From positions 62,001 to 126,000 of the forward strand of contig JAAFAB010000002.1 of assembly GCA_018222585.1 (NCBI GenBank): a stretch of DNA of 64,000 nt, given 5' to 3'. The DNA comes from Paracoccaceae bacterium. GTDB taxonomy: Bacteria; Pseudomonadota; Alphaproteobacteria; Rhodobacterales; Rhodobacteraceae. Shown here piece by piece: positions 35,973-45,126 of the stretch; positions within the stretch are counted from its first letter, which is position 1; each line of letters starts with the position of its first letter. Position numbers and translations under genes: made by a program. The notes below the pieces were generated by a model that did no database searches, was not told the origin of the DNA, and worked only from the letters and a program-made list of their open reading frames with translations.

Positions 35973-36995
35973 TCAGCTCTGTTCGTCGGCCTCATAGGCC
36001 TCGATGATCTTCGCCACGAGGTGATGGCGCACCACGTCCTTGGCGGTGAAGTAGTTGAAGCTGATGTCCGGGATCGACCCGAGCAGGCGCTCGGCATCGC
36101 GCAGGCCCGACTGCACGCCGCGCGGCAGGTCGACCTGGCTGCGGTCACCGGTGATCACCATCCGTGAGCCCTCGCCGAGGCGGGTCAGGAACATCTTCAT
36201 CTGCATGGTGGTGGCGTTCTGCGCCTCGTCCAGCACCACGAAGGCGTTCGACAGGGTCCGTCCGCGCATGAAGGCCAGCGGCGCGATCTCGATCTTCTTG
36301 GCCTCGCGCAGCTTGCCCACGTCCTTGGCGCCGAGGAAGTCGTTCAGCGCGTCATAAAGCGGCTGCATGTAGGGATCGACCTTTTCCTCCTGCGTGCCGG
36401 GCAGGAAGCCCAGGCGTTCGCCGGCCTCGACGGCGGGGCGGCAGAGGATGATCTTGTCGACATTGCCCTCGATGAACTGGTTCACCGCGACGGCCACGGC
36501 AAGGTAGGTCTTGCCGGTCCCCGCCGGGCCGATGCCGAAGCTCAGCTCGTGCTTGAAGAGGTTGCGGACATACGCCTTCTGGGCCTCGGTGCGTGGCTCC
36601 ACCATCTTGCGGCGGGTCTTGATCTCGACCTCGCCGCCGCGGAACATTTCCAGCTGGTCGCCGTCGGGCGTCGGAGAGGCCGGGGCCTGCGCCGCGGGGT
36701 CGCGCATCCGCAACTCGCGGTCGATATCGGCGGGGCCGACCTCGCGGTCGGCTTCCAGCCGGGCGTAGAGGGCGCGCAGGACGGTCACCGTCTCCTGCGC
36801 GGCGGCGGCATCGCCATGGGCGACGAGGTGATTGCCCCGGCGCAGGATCTGGATACCCAGTTGCTGTTCGAGATAGGCGAGATTGCGGTCATATTCTCCG
36901 CAAAGTTCGATCAGCAGGCGATTGTCGGGAAATTCGACGGCAACTTCGGCGAGAGGGGTGTCTTCCGCGTCAGGGGTCAGCAGGCTGCTTGCCAA
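35973..36995 (-). CDS. phoH: PhoH family ATPase
   Basis: A 340-aa PhoH-like protein with Walker [32 protein letters not shown], and the [20 protein letters not shown] helicase-like segment; probably an RNA-associated ATPase. No in-frame ATG fits the family N-terminus. TTG at 36995 is preceded by AAGGAG at a spacing of 6, and gives the normal start of the protein; an ATG at 37121 would add 42 unrelated residues. Leads phoH-ybeY-corC-lnt. Confidence 0.94.
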   Translation of the reverse strand: MASSLLTPDAEDTPLAEVAVEFPDNRLLIELCGEYDRNLAYLEQQLGIQILRRGNHLVAHGDAAAAQETVTVLRALYARLEADREVGPADIDRELRMRDPAAQAPASPTPDGDQLEMFRGGEVEIKTRRKMVEPRTEAQKAYVRNLFKHELSFGIGPAGTGKTYLAVAVAVNQFIEGNVDKIILCRPAVEAGERLGFLPGTQEEKVDPYMQPLYDALNDFLGAKDVGKLREAKKIEIAPLAFMRGRTLSNAFVVLDEAQNATTMQMKMFLTRLGEGSRMVITGDRSQVDLPRGVQSGLRDAERLLGSIPDISFNYFTAKDVVRHHLVAKIIEAYEADEQS

Positions 36996-37109
36996 GGAGC
37001 GCTCCTTAAGATCGGGCCGGTGCGCGGCACCGGCGTGCCATGCTCCCAGCGTGGCAGGGGCGGGGCCGGGGGGCAAGCGCCGATTGCACATGCCGCGACC
37101 ATGGGACGG

Positions 37110-37138
37110 AAAATGCCGCAAGCGGAGGCTTGCGGCAT
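37110..37138 (-). terminator. Intrinsic terminator after the small lipoprotein gene
   Basis: ATGCCGCAAG (37113-37122) pairs perfectly with CTTGCGGCAT (37129-37138) over a 6-base loop. On the minus strand it is followed by TTT and then CC. It separates the envelope genes from the phoH operon, whose promoter must therefore lie in 36996-37110. Confidence 0.75.
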
Positions 37139-37190
37139 CGAGGTGTTTCCGTTGCGGCAGGGCGCCCGGAGGCGCGGGCCGGCGGTTGCG

Positions 37191-37514
37191 TCAGGTGCCG
37201 GGCGCCTGTGTCGGGTCGGGGATCGGCGAGCCGCGCTTGAAGCCGCCGGTGGCGGTGTTCGGCGGCGCGACGCCGGAACAGACGGGCTTGCCGTACTTGT
37301 CGAGCCGGGCATCGGCATAGCCTTCCAGGCCGTCGTCGATGATCCAGTGGTCGCAGCCGTTGGGGTCGACCCAGATGCCGGCCTTGAGGGTCGACAGGTG
37401 GTGGGCGTTGATGCCGCGGTCGATGCTCTTGTCGCCGGGCACGTTGGTCGGGTGGCCGCAGGCGGCGAGGCCGGCCAGCATCAGCAGCGCAGGGGCGGCT
37501 TTCACGAAATGCAT
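37191..37514 (-). CDS. Small lipoprotein with WVDP-GC-HW-DDG motif
   Basis: A 107-aa predicted outer-membrane lipoprotein: signal peptide with lipobox LAAC (cysteine near 19). The mature part contains a 35-residue block beginning IWVDPNGCDHWIIDDGLEGY and ending GKPVC. The same block occurs in the adjacent OmpA-like protein at residues about 45-80, so the two genes share a domain, probably by duplication. Function unknown; two conserved cysteines suggest a disulfide. It follows the OmpA gene by 11 bp. Confidence 0.85.
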   Translation of the reverse strand: MHFVKAAPALLMLAGLAACGHPTNVPGDKSIDRGINAHHLSTLKAGIWVDPNGCDHWIIDDGLEGYADARLDKYGKPVCSGVAPPNTATGGFKRGSPIPDPTQAPGT

Positions 37515-37525
37515 GTCAGGTCCCC

Positions 37526-38107
37526 TCAGCGGATGCAGATGATTTCGACGCGGCGGTTGGCAGCCATGCCGGCAGTCGTGTTGTTGGGCTGGGCCGGATA
37601 CCGCTCGCCATAGCCGCGGACATCCGAGATGCGGGCGCCGACGGACTGCGCCACCCCCGCGACCGACTTGGCACGGTTGTAGGACAGGGTCATGTTGTAG
37701 GCATCCGAGGCGCGGCTGTCGGTGTGGCCGATGATCACATAGGCCGAGGCCCCGGTCTGGCGGAAGAAATCGGCCAGGCGCTGCTTGTTGGCGGCGCTGA
37801 TCGCATAGCTGTCGGTGGCGAAGAACTGGTCGCTCTGCATCACGCCGCAGACATTGCCGCGACGGCAGACCGGCAGGCCCTGGCGGGTCAGGTGCGGGGT
37901 CATGTAACCCTCGGCACCGTCGTCCATCACCCAGTGCTCGCAGCCGTCGGGATCGACCCAGATCGTCGGGATATAGGGTTCGTTCCAGCCCTTGCCCTGG
38001 GCCTGTGCGGCGCCGGGCAGAGCTGCCAGCATCAGCACCATCGCCACCGCCACAAGGGCCAGGGCGCGGAACCGCGCGTTCCTCGCAGTCTCAACTACCA
38101 CAACCAT
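37526..38107 (-). CDS. OmpA-family peptidoglycan-binding protein
   Basis: A 193-aa exported protein: signal peptide (about 1-34, ending GAAQAQ), then the WVDPDGCEHWVMDDGAEGY block shared with the neighbouring lipoprotein, then a C-terminal OmpA domain (about 80-193) with IGHTDSRASDAYNMTLSYNR and the NRRVEI arginine that contacts peptidoglycan. The ATG at 38107 is only two bases from AAAGGA; a GTG two codons later has better spacing (7), so the true start may be 38101. Sits between miaB and phoH. Confidence 0.9.
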   Translation of the reverse strand: MVVVVETARNARFRALALVAVAMVLMLAALPGAAQAQGKGWNEPYIPTIWVDPDGCEHWVMDDGAEGYMTPHLTRQGLPVCRRGNVCGVMQSDQFFATDSYAISAANKQRLADFFRQTGASAYVIIGHTDSRASDAYNMTLSYNRAKSVAGVAQSVGARISDVRGYGERYPAQPNNTTAGMAANRRVEIICIR

Positions 38108-38294
38108 TTCCTTTCTGTCCCCGGGGCTCTGCACCCTGTCTGTCCCGGCATTCGGCCAAGGCCCGGCAATCATTTGCACTTTCACCATGACGTAGGGAAC
38201 GGCGCTTGTGAAGGCCCAACCATCCGCAGGGGCAGGCAAATATGGCTTTGAGGCCACGCGGTGCGGCAGCGGGTTCAGGCGGCGGGCGGGCGGG

Positions 38295-39620
38295 TCAGAC
38301 CAGCACCCCGGCCAGCGAGTTCGACCCGGCCTCGGTGATGCGCACCCGGCGCAGGTCGCCCGGCTGCAGACCTTCGGCGGTGACATGGACCGCGTGCAGG
38401 TGGTCGGACTTGCCGACCATTTGGCCCGGGTGGCGGCCCGCCTTCTCGAAGAGCACGCCGACCTCGCGGCCTACCATCGCCTGCTGGAACGCCTGCTGTT
38501 GCCTGCCCAGCAGGGCCTGAAGCTCGGTCAGGCGGGCCGAGGCCACGTCGGCGGGCACCTGGCCGCCGCGATCGGCCGCCGGGGTGCCGGGGCGCGAGGA
38601 ATACTTGAACGAGAAGCAGGCGGCGTAGTTCACCCGCTCGACCAGCTCCATCGTGTCGCGGAAGTCCTGGTCGGTCTCTTCCGGGAAGCCGACGATGAAG
38701 TCTCCGGACAGGGCGATATCGGGCCGCGCCTCGCGGATTCGGTCGATCAGCGCCATGTAGCTGTCGCGGGTGTGGCTGCGGTTCATCCGCTTCAGGATGC
38801 GGTCAGAGCCCGATTGCACCGGCAGGTGCAGGTAGGGCATCAGCTTGTCGCAATCTCCATGGGCGGCGATCAGGTCGTCTTCCATGTCGTTGGGATGGCT
38901 GGTGGTGAAACGGATGCGCTTCAGGTCGTCGATCTCGGCCAGCGCGCGGATCAGCCGCGCCAGCCCCCAGTCGCGCCCGTCGGGGCCCTCGCCGTGGTAG
39001 GCGTTGACGTTCTGGCCCAGCAGGGTGATCTCGCGCACCCCGCGCTCGACCAGGTCGCGAGCCTCGCGCAGCACCCGGTCCACGGGGCGGCTGACTTCGG
39101 CACCTCGGGTATAGGGCACCACGCAGAAGGCGCAGAACTTGTCGCAGCCTTCCTGCACCGTCAGGAAGGCCGTCGGGCCGCGCTTTGCCTTCGGGCGGTG
39201 CTTCAGCTTCTCGAACTTGTCTTCCTCGGGCATCTCGGTGTCGAGTGCCCTTTCGCCCGAGCGCACGCGCGCCTCCATCTCGGGCAGGCGATGGTAGCTC
39301 TGCGGGCCGACCACCAGGTCGACCATCGGCTGACGCAGCATGATTTCCCGCCCCTCGGCCTGGGCGACGCACCCCGCGACGCCGAACTTCAGGTCGGGTT
39401 TCGCCGCCTTCAGGTGCCGCAGGCGGCCCAGCTCGGAATAGACCTTTTCGGCGGCCTTCTCGCGGATGTGGCAGGTGTTCAGCAGGATCATGTCCGCCTC
39501 GTCCGGCGAGGCGACCTCGGTGTACCCCTGACCGCCCAGGGCCTCGGCCATGCGCTCGCTGTCGTAGACGTTCATCTGGCAGCCGTAGGTCTTGATGAAA
39601 AGCTTCTTGGGCTCGGACAT
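38295..39620 (-). CDS. miaB: tRNA-2-methylthio-N6-dimethylallyladenosine synthase
   Basis: A 441-aa radical-SAM methylthiotransferase modifying A37 of tRNAs. The N-terminal UPF0004 domain has [16 protein letters not shown] and GCVAQAEG cysteines for one [4Fe-4S] cluster; the radical-SAM cluster is in [15 protein letters not shown] (about 155-169). A TRAM domain follows (about 375-440). It precedes the phoH operon in conserved order, though the two envelope genes intervene here. Start ATG preceded by GAGAGG. Confidence 0.97.
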   Translation of the reverse strand: MSEPKKLFIKTYGCQMNVYDSERMAEALGGQGYTEVASPDEADMILLNTCHIREKAAEKVYSELGRLRHLKAAKPDLKFGVAGCVAQAEGREIMLRQPMVDLVVGPQSYHRLPEMEARVRSGERALDTEMPEEDKFEKLKHRPKAKRGPTAFLTVQEGCDKFCAFCVVPYTRGAEVSRPVDRVLREARDLVERGVREITLLGQNVNAYHGEGPDGRDWGLARLIRALAEIDDLKRIRFTTSHPNDMEDDLIAAHGDCDKLMPYLHLPVQSGSDRILKRMNRSHTRDSYMALIDRIREARPDIALSGDFIVGFPEETDQDFRDTMELVERVNYAACFSFKYSSRPGTPAADRGGQVPADVASARLTELQALLGRQQQAFQQAMVGREVGVLFEKAGRHPGQMVGKSDHLHAVHVTAEGLQPGDLRRVRITEAGSNSLAGVLV

Positions 39621-39731
39621 CTGGGCCTCTCCGGGTAGCGGGTCAGGGCGTGTGCCTACACCGAAACCACGGGTGCTTGCAATCGCCGGGCGGGTCGGGC
39701 TTCCTGTGGGCCGATTGTTCCGGGGATCGCG

Positions 39732-40598
39732 ATGCAGTTCAACTCTCTTCAATCCTTCCTGCGCCAGGGGCGCCACCTGCTGGCGCGTGGCCCCGTGGCC
39801 ATGGTCTTTGCCGAGGACGAGATCGAGCTGGACAGCACCCTGCGCCATCACCGCGACGCGGGGTTCGCCGAGGTCGTCCTGTTCGCGCCCGACAGCTTCG
39901 CCCTGCCGGGCGACCTGGCTGCCGACGTGCATCGCGTCAGCTACGAGATGACCCGCGACCAGGCGCTGACCCGCGCCGTCAACGGCGTGATCGAGGCGGC
40001 GGCGCCGGGCACCTGGCTGTATTACTGCTACAACGCCGAATACCTCTTCCACCCCTTCTGCGAGACCCGCACCGTCGGCGAACTGCTGACCTTCCATGGC
40101 GAAGAGCGGCGCGATGCCATGCTGACCTATGTCATCGACCTCTACGCCGACGACCTCTCGGCGACACCCAATGCGGTGTCCATCGAACGGGCGCACCTGG
40201 ATCGGGCGGGCTACTACGCGCTGGCCCGGCTGGACGCGCAGGGCAACGAGCGCGAGCGGCAGCTGGATTTCCACGGCGGGTTGCGCTGGCGCTTCGAGGA
40301 GCATGTGCCGGAGGGACGGCGCAAGATCGACCGGGTCGGCCTGTTCCGCGCCCGGCCCGGGTTGCGGCTGAGCGAGCAGCACCTGTTCAACGAGGCCGAA
40401 TACAACACCTATGCCTGTCCCTGGCACCACAACCTGACGGCCTGCATCTGTTCCTTCCGCACCGCGAAGGCGCTGACCTCGAACCCCGGGTCGCGCTTCG
40501 ATATCGCCAGCTTCACCTGGCACAACTCGGCGCCCTTCGAATGGCACTCGCGGCAGTTGCTGGATCTCGGGCTGATGGAGCCGGGGCAGTGGTTCTGA
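39732..40598 (+). CDS. Conserved hypothetical protein, possibly glycosyltransferase-like
   Basis: A 288-aa cytoplasmic protein divergent from miaB. I do not recognise it confidently. Its first half has an alternating strand-helix layout with [20 protein letters not shown] and [13 protein letters not shown], faintly recalling GT-A nucleotide-sugar folds. The second half ends with a tryptophan/histidine-rich segment ([27 protein letters not shown]). No signal peptide or membrane helix. Codon use matches neighbours, so it is a real gene. Confidence 0.8.
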   Translation: MQFNSLQSFLRQGRHLLARGPVAMVFAEDEIELDSTLRHHRDAGFAEVVLFAPDSFALPGDLAADVHRVSYEMTRDQALTRAVNGVIEAAAPGTWLYYCYNAEYLFHPFCETRTVGELLTFHGEERRDAMLTYVIDLYADDLSATPNAVSIERAHLDRAGYYALARLDAQGNERERQLDFHGGLRWRFEEHVPEGRRKIDRVGLFRARPGLRLSEQHLFNEAEYNTYACPWHHNLTACICSFRTAKALTSNPGSRFDIASFTWHNSAPFEWHSRQLLDLGLMEPGQWF

Positions 40599-40688
40599 GA
40601 ACGGGGGGGCTGCGGCGGGATTCCCTCAGGCAGGGCATGATGGCCTCTGGTCGCGACAGGCAGCGCGCGGGCGGGCGGGGCTCCGGTC

Positions 40689-41579
40689 TCAGGCCGCCAC
40701 GAGGTGCCTGCGGGCGGCGGCGCGGATGGCGGCGGTCAGCGGCGCGAGGCCGGGGGCGAGCAGGCGCGAGACCTGCCAGTAGAGGGGCGTGTCCCAGGGG
40801 CTTTCCGGGATCAACTCCACCAGTCGACCGGCGGCGAGGCCGGGGGCCATCAGCGCCTCGGGGTTGAGGCCCCAGCCGAGCCCGGCCTCGGCGGCCAGCA
40901 CGAAGCCCTCGGTCGAGGGCAGGCGATGCGTCGGCGGCACCGGCCCGGGGCCGAAATGGTGCCGCAGCCAGCCGGTTTGCAGGGCATCCTTGTCATTGAA
41001 GGCCAGCATGGGCGCGCGGCGCAGGGCCGGCCCGGTCACGCCGTCGCGCAAATGGGTCTCGACGAACTCCGGGCTGGCCGTGGCGCGGTAGCGCAGCGCG
41101 CCGAGGGCCAGCGCGTCGCAACCCTGCAGGCTGGCCCCCTCCGAGGTGATCGCCGCCGAGACCCGCCCCTCGCGAAGCCAGCGGGCCGAGTGGTCCTGGT
41201 CGTCGACCTCGATCTCGAAGGTGGTGCCGGGCATCCGCCGCTGCGTCTCGGCCAGGGCGGCGGGGATCCAGGTGGCAAGACTGTCGGCATTGACCGCAAG
41301 TCGGATGCGGGCCGTCCCGGGCACCAGGTCCATCCGCCGCAGGGTCTGGGCCTCGAGCAGGGCGACCTCATCGGCGTGGCGGGTCAGATGTGCCCCGGCC
41401 TCGGTCGCTGTCGCGGGCGGGCCGCGCCGCACCAGCGGCGTGCCGATCCGCTCTTCCAGGGCGCGCAGGCGCTGCGAGACGGCGGACTGGGTGATGCCCA
41501 GTTCCGCCGCCGCCCGGTCGAAGGCGCCATGGCGCAGGATGGCCGATAGCGCCGCCAGCTGTCCGCGGTCGAGCTGCAT
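40689..41579 (-). CDS. LysR-type regulator, ArgP/LysG group
   Basis: A 296-aa LysR regulator with an N-terminal helix-turn-helix (about 5-62, FDRAAAELGITQSAVSQRLR) and a substrate-binding domain. It is the ArgP/LysG subtype (QLAALSAILRHGAFDRAA opening), which senses lysine/arginine and activates a LysE-type exporter. The exporter gene is divergent, with an 87-bp gap holding a TCCAA/TTGGA dyad (41597-41601, 41612-41616) and a TATATT at 41619-41624. Convergent with the hypothetical gene before it. Confidence 0.93.
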   Translation of the reverse strand: MQLDRGQLAALSAILRHGAFDRAAAELGITQSAVSQRLRALEERIGTPLVRRGPPATATEAGAHLTRHADEVALLEAQTLRRMDLVPGTARIRLAVNADSLATWIPAALAETQRRMPGTTFEIEVDDQDHSARWLREGRVSAAITSEGASLQGCDALALGALRYRATASPEFVETHLRDGVTGPALRRAPMLAFNDKDALQTGWLRHHFGPGPVPPTHRLPSTEGFVLAAEAGLGWGLNPEALMAPGLAAGRLVELIPESPWDTPLYWQVSRLLAPGLAPLTAAIRAAARRHLVAA

Positions 41580-41596
41580 CAGTTTTACTTATCGAG

Positions 41597-41624
41597 TCCA
41601 AAAATCATTCATTGGATCTATATT
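41597..41624 (+). promoter_or_regulatory. Candidate LysR operator and lysE promoter
   Basis: TCCAA and TTGGA form a 5-bp dyad over ten bases, with a -10-like TATATT at 41619-41624 but no good -35, as at activator-dependent promoters. Located 43-70 bp before the exporter ATG in an AT-rich gap. Confidence 0.4.
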
Positions 41625-41666
41625 GTCCCGCCCGCTACCTCCGGCGCAACAGGCAAGGAGAGAGAG

Positions 41667-42266
41667 ATGGCGGAAGCCTATTGGGCCGGGTTCGGACTGG
41701 GGTTGTCGCTGATCCTGGCGATCGGGGCACAGAATGCCTTCGTGCTGCGTCAGGGGATCCTGCGCCAGCACGTCCTGCCGGTGGTGCTGCTCTGTGCCGC
41801 CTCGGACGCGGTGCTGATTGCGGTCGGGGTGGCCGGCTTCGGCGCGCTCAGCCGGGCGGCGCCCTGGGCGGTCGAACTGATGCGCCTGGGCGGCGCGGCC
41901 TTCCTGCTGGTCTACGGCGCGCTGGCCCTGCGCAGCGCCTGGCGCGGCGGGCAGGCGCTGGAGGCCGCCGCCACGGGCGAGCGCAAGCTGTGGCAGAGCC
42001 TGGCGATCTGCGCCGCCCTGACCTGGGGCAACCCGCATGTCTACCTGGACACGGTGGTTCTGCTGGGGGCGGTCTCGGCCGATTTCCACCCCCGCGCGGG
42101 TTTTGCCGCCGGGGCGATGAGCGCCTCTTTCCTGTTCTTCTTCAGCCTCGGTTTCGGCGCCCGCCTGCTGGCGCCGCTGTTCCGCCGGCCACTGGCCTGG
42201 CGCTGCCTCGATATCTCGGTCGCGCTGGTGATGTGGAGTGTGGCCGCCAGCCTGCTGTGGCCCTAG
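41667..42266 (+). CDS. LysE/ArgO family amino-acid exporter
   Basis: A 199-aa inner-membrane exporter with about six helices, exporting basic amino acids (lysine/arginine) or analogues. The LILAIGAQNAFVLRQG opening is the LysE/ArgO signature and LTWGNPHVYLDTVVLLGA is the second. Divergent from its probable ArgP-type activator. AAGGAGAG precedes the ATG. Confidence 0.94.
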   Translation: MAEAYWAGFGLGLSLILAIGAQNAFVLRQGILRQHVLPVVLLCAASDAVLIAVGVAGFGALSRAAPWAVELMRLGGAAFLLVYGALALRSAWRGGQALEAAATGERKLWQSLAICAALTWGNPHVYLDTVVLLGAVSADFHPRAGFAAGAMSASFLFFFSLGFGARLLAPLFRRPLAWRCLDISVALVMWSVAASLLWP

Positions 42267-42324
42267 CCTGTCGTGGTCCCGCGCGGGCCTTGCCCCTGTG
42301 CTGCGAAGGGCTTAGGGAAAATGC

Positions 42325-43230
42325 ATGACAGAGGCACATAAATCGCGGCCCGTGGTGGCGATCGGCTGGATGCTCCTGGCGGGGCTCTGCTTCGTCGGGG
42401 TGACGGCGATGGTCAAGATGCTGGGGCCGGCGGTGCCGGCCAGCCAGGCCGCCTTCCTGCGCTTCGGCTTCGGGCTGATCCTGCTGGCACCGATCCTGCC
42501 GCGCGTGATGCGCAGCCGTCTGGAGCCTCGCCACTGGCGCCTCGTCCTGCTGCGCGGGGTGCTGCACACCGGCGGCGTGGCGCTGTGGTTCTATGCCATG
42601 GCGCGTATCCCGATCGCCGATGTCACGGCGCTGAACTACCTCAACCCGATCCTGATCACCCTCGGCGCCGCGCTCTTCCTCGGCGAGAGGCTGGCCGCCC
42701 GCCGTCTCGGCGCCGTGGCAGTGGCGCTGCTCGGGGCGCTGGTGATCCTGCGCCCGGGGCTGCGCGAGATCGAGACCGGGCACCTTGCGATGCTGGTCAC
42801 GGCGACGCTGTTCGCCGGCTCCTACATGATCTCGAAGCGCCTGTCGGACGACCTGGAGGCCGGGGTGATCGTGGCGCTGATGTCGCTGACCGTGGCCGTC
42901 GGCCTGGCGCCGCTGGCCCTGCCGGTCTGGGTGACGCCGACGCCGGTGCAGCTGGCCCTGCTGGGCGGGGTGGCGGGCTGCGCCACGGCGGGCCATTTCT
43001 GCATGACGCTGGCCTTCCGCGCCGGGCCGATGACGGTGACGCAGCCGGTCACCTTCCTGCAACTGCTTTGGGCGGTCCTGCTGGGGGCGCTGTTCTTCGG
43101 CGAAAGCCCGGATCCCTACGTGATCCTCGGCGGCGTGCTGATCCTCGCCTCGGTGATCTTCATCACCTTCCGCGAAGCCCGGCTGAAGCGCCGCGACGCG
43201 GGCCGCTCGGTCGAGGCCACCCGGCCCTGA
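42325..43230 (+). CDS. DMT-superfamily transporter (EamA family)
   Basis: A 301-aa membrane protein with ten predicted helices in two EamA repeats (about 8-140 and 150-290). Opening MLLAGLCFVGVTAMVK and repeat boundary MARIPIADVTALNYLNPI are typical; the basic C-terminal tail is cytoplasmic. Substrate unknown; relatives export metabolites or amino acids. It starts 58 bp after the LysE-type gene and could be co-transcribed with it. Confidence 0.9.
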   Translation: MTEAHKSRPVVAIGWMLLAGLCFVGVTAMVKMLGPAVPASQAAFLRFGFGLILLAPILPRVMRSRLEPRHWRLVLLRGVLHTGGVALWFYAMARIPIADVTALNYLNPILITLGAALFLGERLAARRLGAVAVALLGALVILRPGLREIETGHLAMLVTATLFAGSYMISKRLSDDLEAGVIVALMSLTVAVGLAPLALPVWVTPTPVQLALLGGVAGCATAGHFCMTLAFRAGPMTVTQPVTFLQLLWAVLLGALFFGESPDPYVILGGVLILASVIFITFREARLKRRDAGRSVEATRP

Positions 43231-43237
43231 AGCGCGC

Positions 43238-43251
43238 TTGATCAAGGTCAA
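43238..43251 (+). promoter_or_regulatory. FNR/FnrL-type box
   Basis: TTGATCAAGGTCAA matches the FNR consensus TTGAT-N4-ATCAA at nine of ten defined bases. A TCTATT at 43272-43277 would be the -10, placing transcription start near 43284-43286, so the box would be centred near -41. That is the class II activation position. Downstream is the YdcH-family gene. Confidence 0.6.
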
Positions 43252-43311
43252 GGCGGGGCACCGGCGGGGGCTCTATTCCTGCGGGCAGGTAACAGGGCGA
43301 GAGGACAGGAC

Positions 43312-43563
43312 ATGTCGCACACACCGCATACGCTGGATCAGGAATTCCCCGAATTCGCCGCGCAGATCGACGCGCTGAAGGGCACGGACGCCCATTTCGC
43401 GCGGATCACCGAGGCGTACCACGAGATCAACCGCAAGATCCATCGTTGGGAAACCAACGTCGAGCCGGTCGAGGACCTGGTGCTGATCGAGGCCCGCAAA
43501 CAGCGCGGCGCCCTGAAGGACGAGATCTACGCCATCCTGCGCGCGGCCCAGCCGACCGCCTGA
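43312..43563 (+). CDS. YdcH family protein (DUF465)
   Basis: An 83-aa all-helical protein of the YdcH/DUF465 family, with HYHEIN-like core here as ITEAYHEINRKIHRWE and the LIEARKQRGALKDEIYAIL second helix. Function unknown; the hairpin of two helices is conserved. AGAGGACA precedes the ATG. The FNR-type box upstream suggests induction at low oxygen. Confidence 0.9.
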   Translation: MSHTPHTLDQEFPEFAAQIDALKGTDAHFARITEAYHEINRKIHRWETNVEPVEDLVLIEARKQRGALKDEIYAILRAAQPTA

Positions 43564-43577
43564 ATCGGGGCGCGGCG

Positions 43578-43633
43578 CCCTGCTCTGCCAGGTGGGCCTG
43601 TCCGGTTGGCCTAGCCGACCTGGTAGGGCAGGG
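43578..43633. terminator. Bidirectional hairpin between convergent ydcH and pccR
   Basis: A 16-bp stem (43578-43593 with 43618-43633) with only two G-T pairs spans the gap between the two convergent genes and includes the end of pccR. It has no T-run on either strand, but the long stem is likely to end transcription from both sides. Confidence 0.45.
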
Positions 43634-45011
43634 TGCCGCGTTCGTTGCTGTCGATGGTCAGCTGCCGTTCCAGCGGCGGGACCGAACGCTGGTGGCAATG
43701 CTCGCGCTCGCAGATGCGGCAGGAAATTCCGATGGGCTCGAAGCTGTCGGGACCTGTCAGATCCAGACCATCCGCATAGACCAGCTTGTCCGCATGGGCG
43801 ACCTCGCAGCCCAGCGAGATCGCGTAGCGACGCACCGGCGCCCCCCAGCGACCGCCGGGCTTGGAGACGTCACGCGCCAGGCTGATGTAGCGCACTCCGT
43901 CCGGCGTCTCGGCGACCTGGCGCAGGAACTGGCCGGGGGTCTCGAAAGCGCGGTGGACGTTCCACAGCGGGCAGGCGCCGCCGTAGCGGGCGAATTGCAG
44001 CCGCGTGGCCGAATGGCGCTTGGTGATCGTGCCCGCCTGGTCGACTCGGACGAAGAAGAACGGGATGCCCTTGGCGCCGGGCCGCTGCAGGGTCGAGAGC
44101 CGGTGACAGACCTGTTCGATCGAGGCGCCGAAGCGCAGCGAGAGCCGTTCCAGATCATGCCGCATCTCCTGCGCGGCCTCCAAGAACCGGGTGTAGGGCA
44201 TCAGCGCGGCGCCGGCAAAGTAGTTGGCCAAGCCGATCTTGGCGATGGAGCGCGCCGTGTCGGACTGGAAGCGCGCCAGATCCAGTGTCGCCTCAAGCAG
44301 CTTGTCCTGTTCCAGCAGGGCGACCTGCAACAGCAGCTGGAAGGTCTGCGTCTCGGGCGCGGCGCGCAGGGACAGCGTCAACTCCTTGCGCGCGGGGTCG
44401 TAACGGCGCAGTTCGTGCATGTCGTCGAACCTGGTGCGCACCCCGAGGTTGCCGAGGGCCGAGACGGCGCGCACCCGGATGTTGTTCTCGTTCCGGACGG
44501 GGGTCGCGAAGCGCTCTGCGGCATGGTCCACGGCGTCGATGTAGTTGTCGCAGTAGTGGAAGAAGTCACGCACCTCGTCCCAGGGCGAGGGGGTGGCGCG
44601 GGCGTCGTCGCGGCCAAGTGCCTCGTCCAGCGAGGCGAGGCGTTCGTGGGTCTGGCGGTAGGCGCGATGCAGGTGCAGGAAGGCGCGCGCCAGCGCCGGG
44701 GCGTTGGAGGCCGTCAGCCGCAGGTCCGCCATCGGCGGCGAGAGGTCGGCCAGCACCGGATCCGCCATCGCCTCTCGCATGTCCGAGACCAGCCGTTCGC
44801 TGTCGCCGGTCGATAGTTCCGTCACGTCGAAGCCGAATTCCTGCGCCAGCGACAGCACGACCGAGGTCGAGACCGGCCGGTTGTTGTTCTCCATCTGGTT
44901 CAGGTAGGGCAACGAGATGCCGAGCTTGGTGGCGAAATCCTTCTGGGTCAGGCCAAGCTTCTGCCGCGTCTCGCGCAGCTTTGCCCCGGCGTAAAGTTTC
45001 TGGTTGCCCAT
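43611..45011 (-). CDS. pccR: Short-chain fatty acyl-CoA regulator (ScfR family), PccR-like
   Basis: A 466-aa regulator of the ScfR group: XRE helix-turn-helix at about 8-62 (LRETRQKLGLTQKDFATKLGI), a long central domain, and a C-terminal cysteine cluster (CRICEREHC, about 433-441). PccR of Rhodobacter sphaeroides controls propionyl-CoA carboxylase genes, and pccB, pccA and mcm lie within 12 kb here. The ATG at 45011 gives the family N-terminus. TTTGCAAA-type sites in front of the gene suggest autoregulation. Confidence 0.9.
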   Translation of the reverse strand: MGNQKLYAGAKLRETRQKLGLTQKDFATKLGISLPYLNQMENNNRPVSTSVVLSLAQEFGFDVTELSTGDSERLVSDMREAMADPVLADLSPPMADLRLTASNAPALARAFLHLHRAYRQTHERLASLDEALGRDDARATPSPWDEVRDFFHYCDNYIDAVDHAAERFATPVRNENNIRVRAVSALGNLGVRTRFDDMHELRRYDPARKELTLSLRAAPETQTFQLLLQVALLEQDKLLEATLDLARFQSDTARSIAKIGLANYFAGAALMPYTRFLEAAQEMRHDLERLSLRFGASIEQVCHRLSTLQRPGAKGIPFFFVRVDQAGTITKRHSATRLQFARYGGACPLWNVHRAFETPGQFLRQVAETPDGVRYISLARDVSKPGGRWGAPVRRYAISLGCEVAHADKLVYADGLDLTGPDSFEPIGISCRICEREHCHQRSVPPLERQLTIDSNERGTLPYQVG

Positions 45012-45047
45012 GCCCCACCTGTCACGACGCCGCAAAGCCCCGCTGGC

Positions 45048-45084
45048 TTTGCAGATTAGCGCCCGGAGAGGCTAACTTTGCAAA
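45048..45084. promoter_or_regulatory. TTTGCA-type sites upstream of pccR
   Basis: TTTGCAAA at 45077-45084 and TTTGCAGA at 45048-45055 lie 37-73 bp upstream of the pccR ATG. As I recall, PccR recognises paired TTTGCAAA motifs, so these may be autoregulatory sites. Confidence 0.5.
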
Positions 45085-45126
45085 TCTTGCTTAACAAGCC
45101 GTAAGACAGGACAGGGGGCCAGCGTG

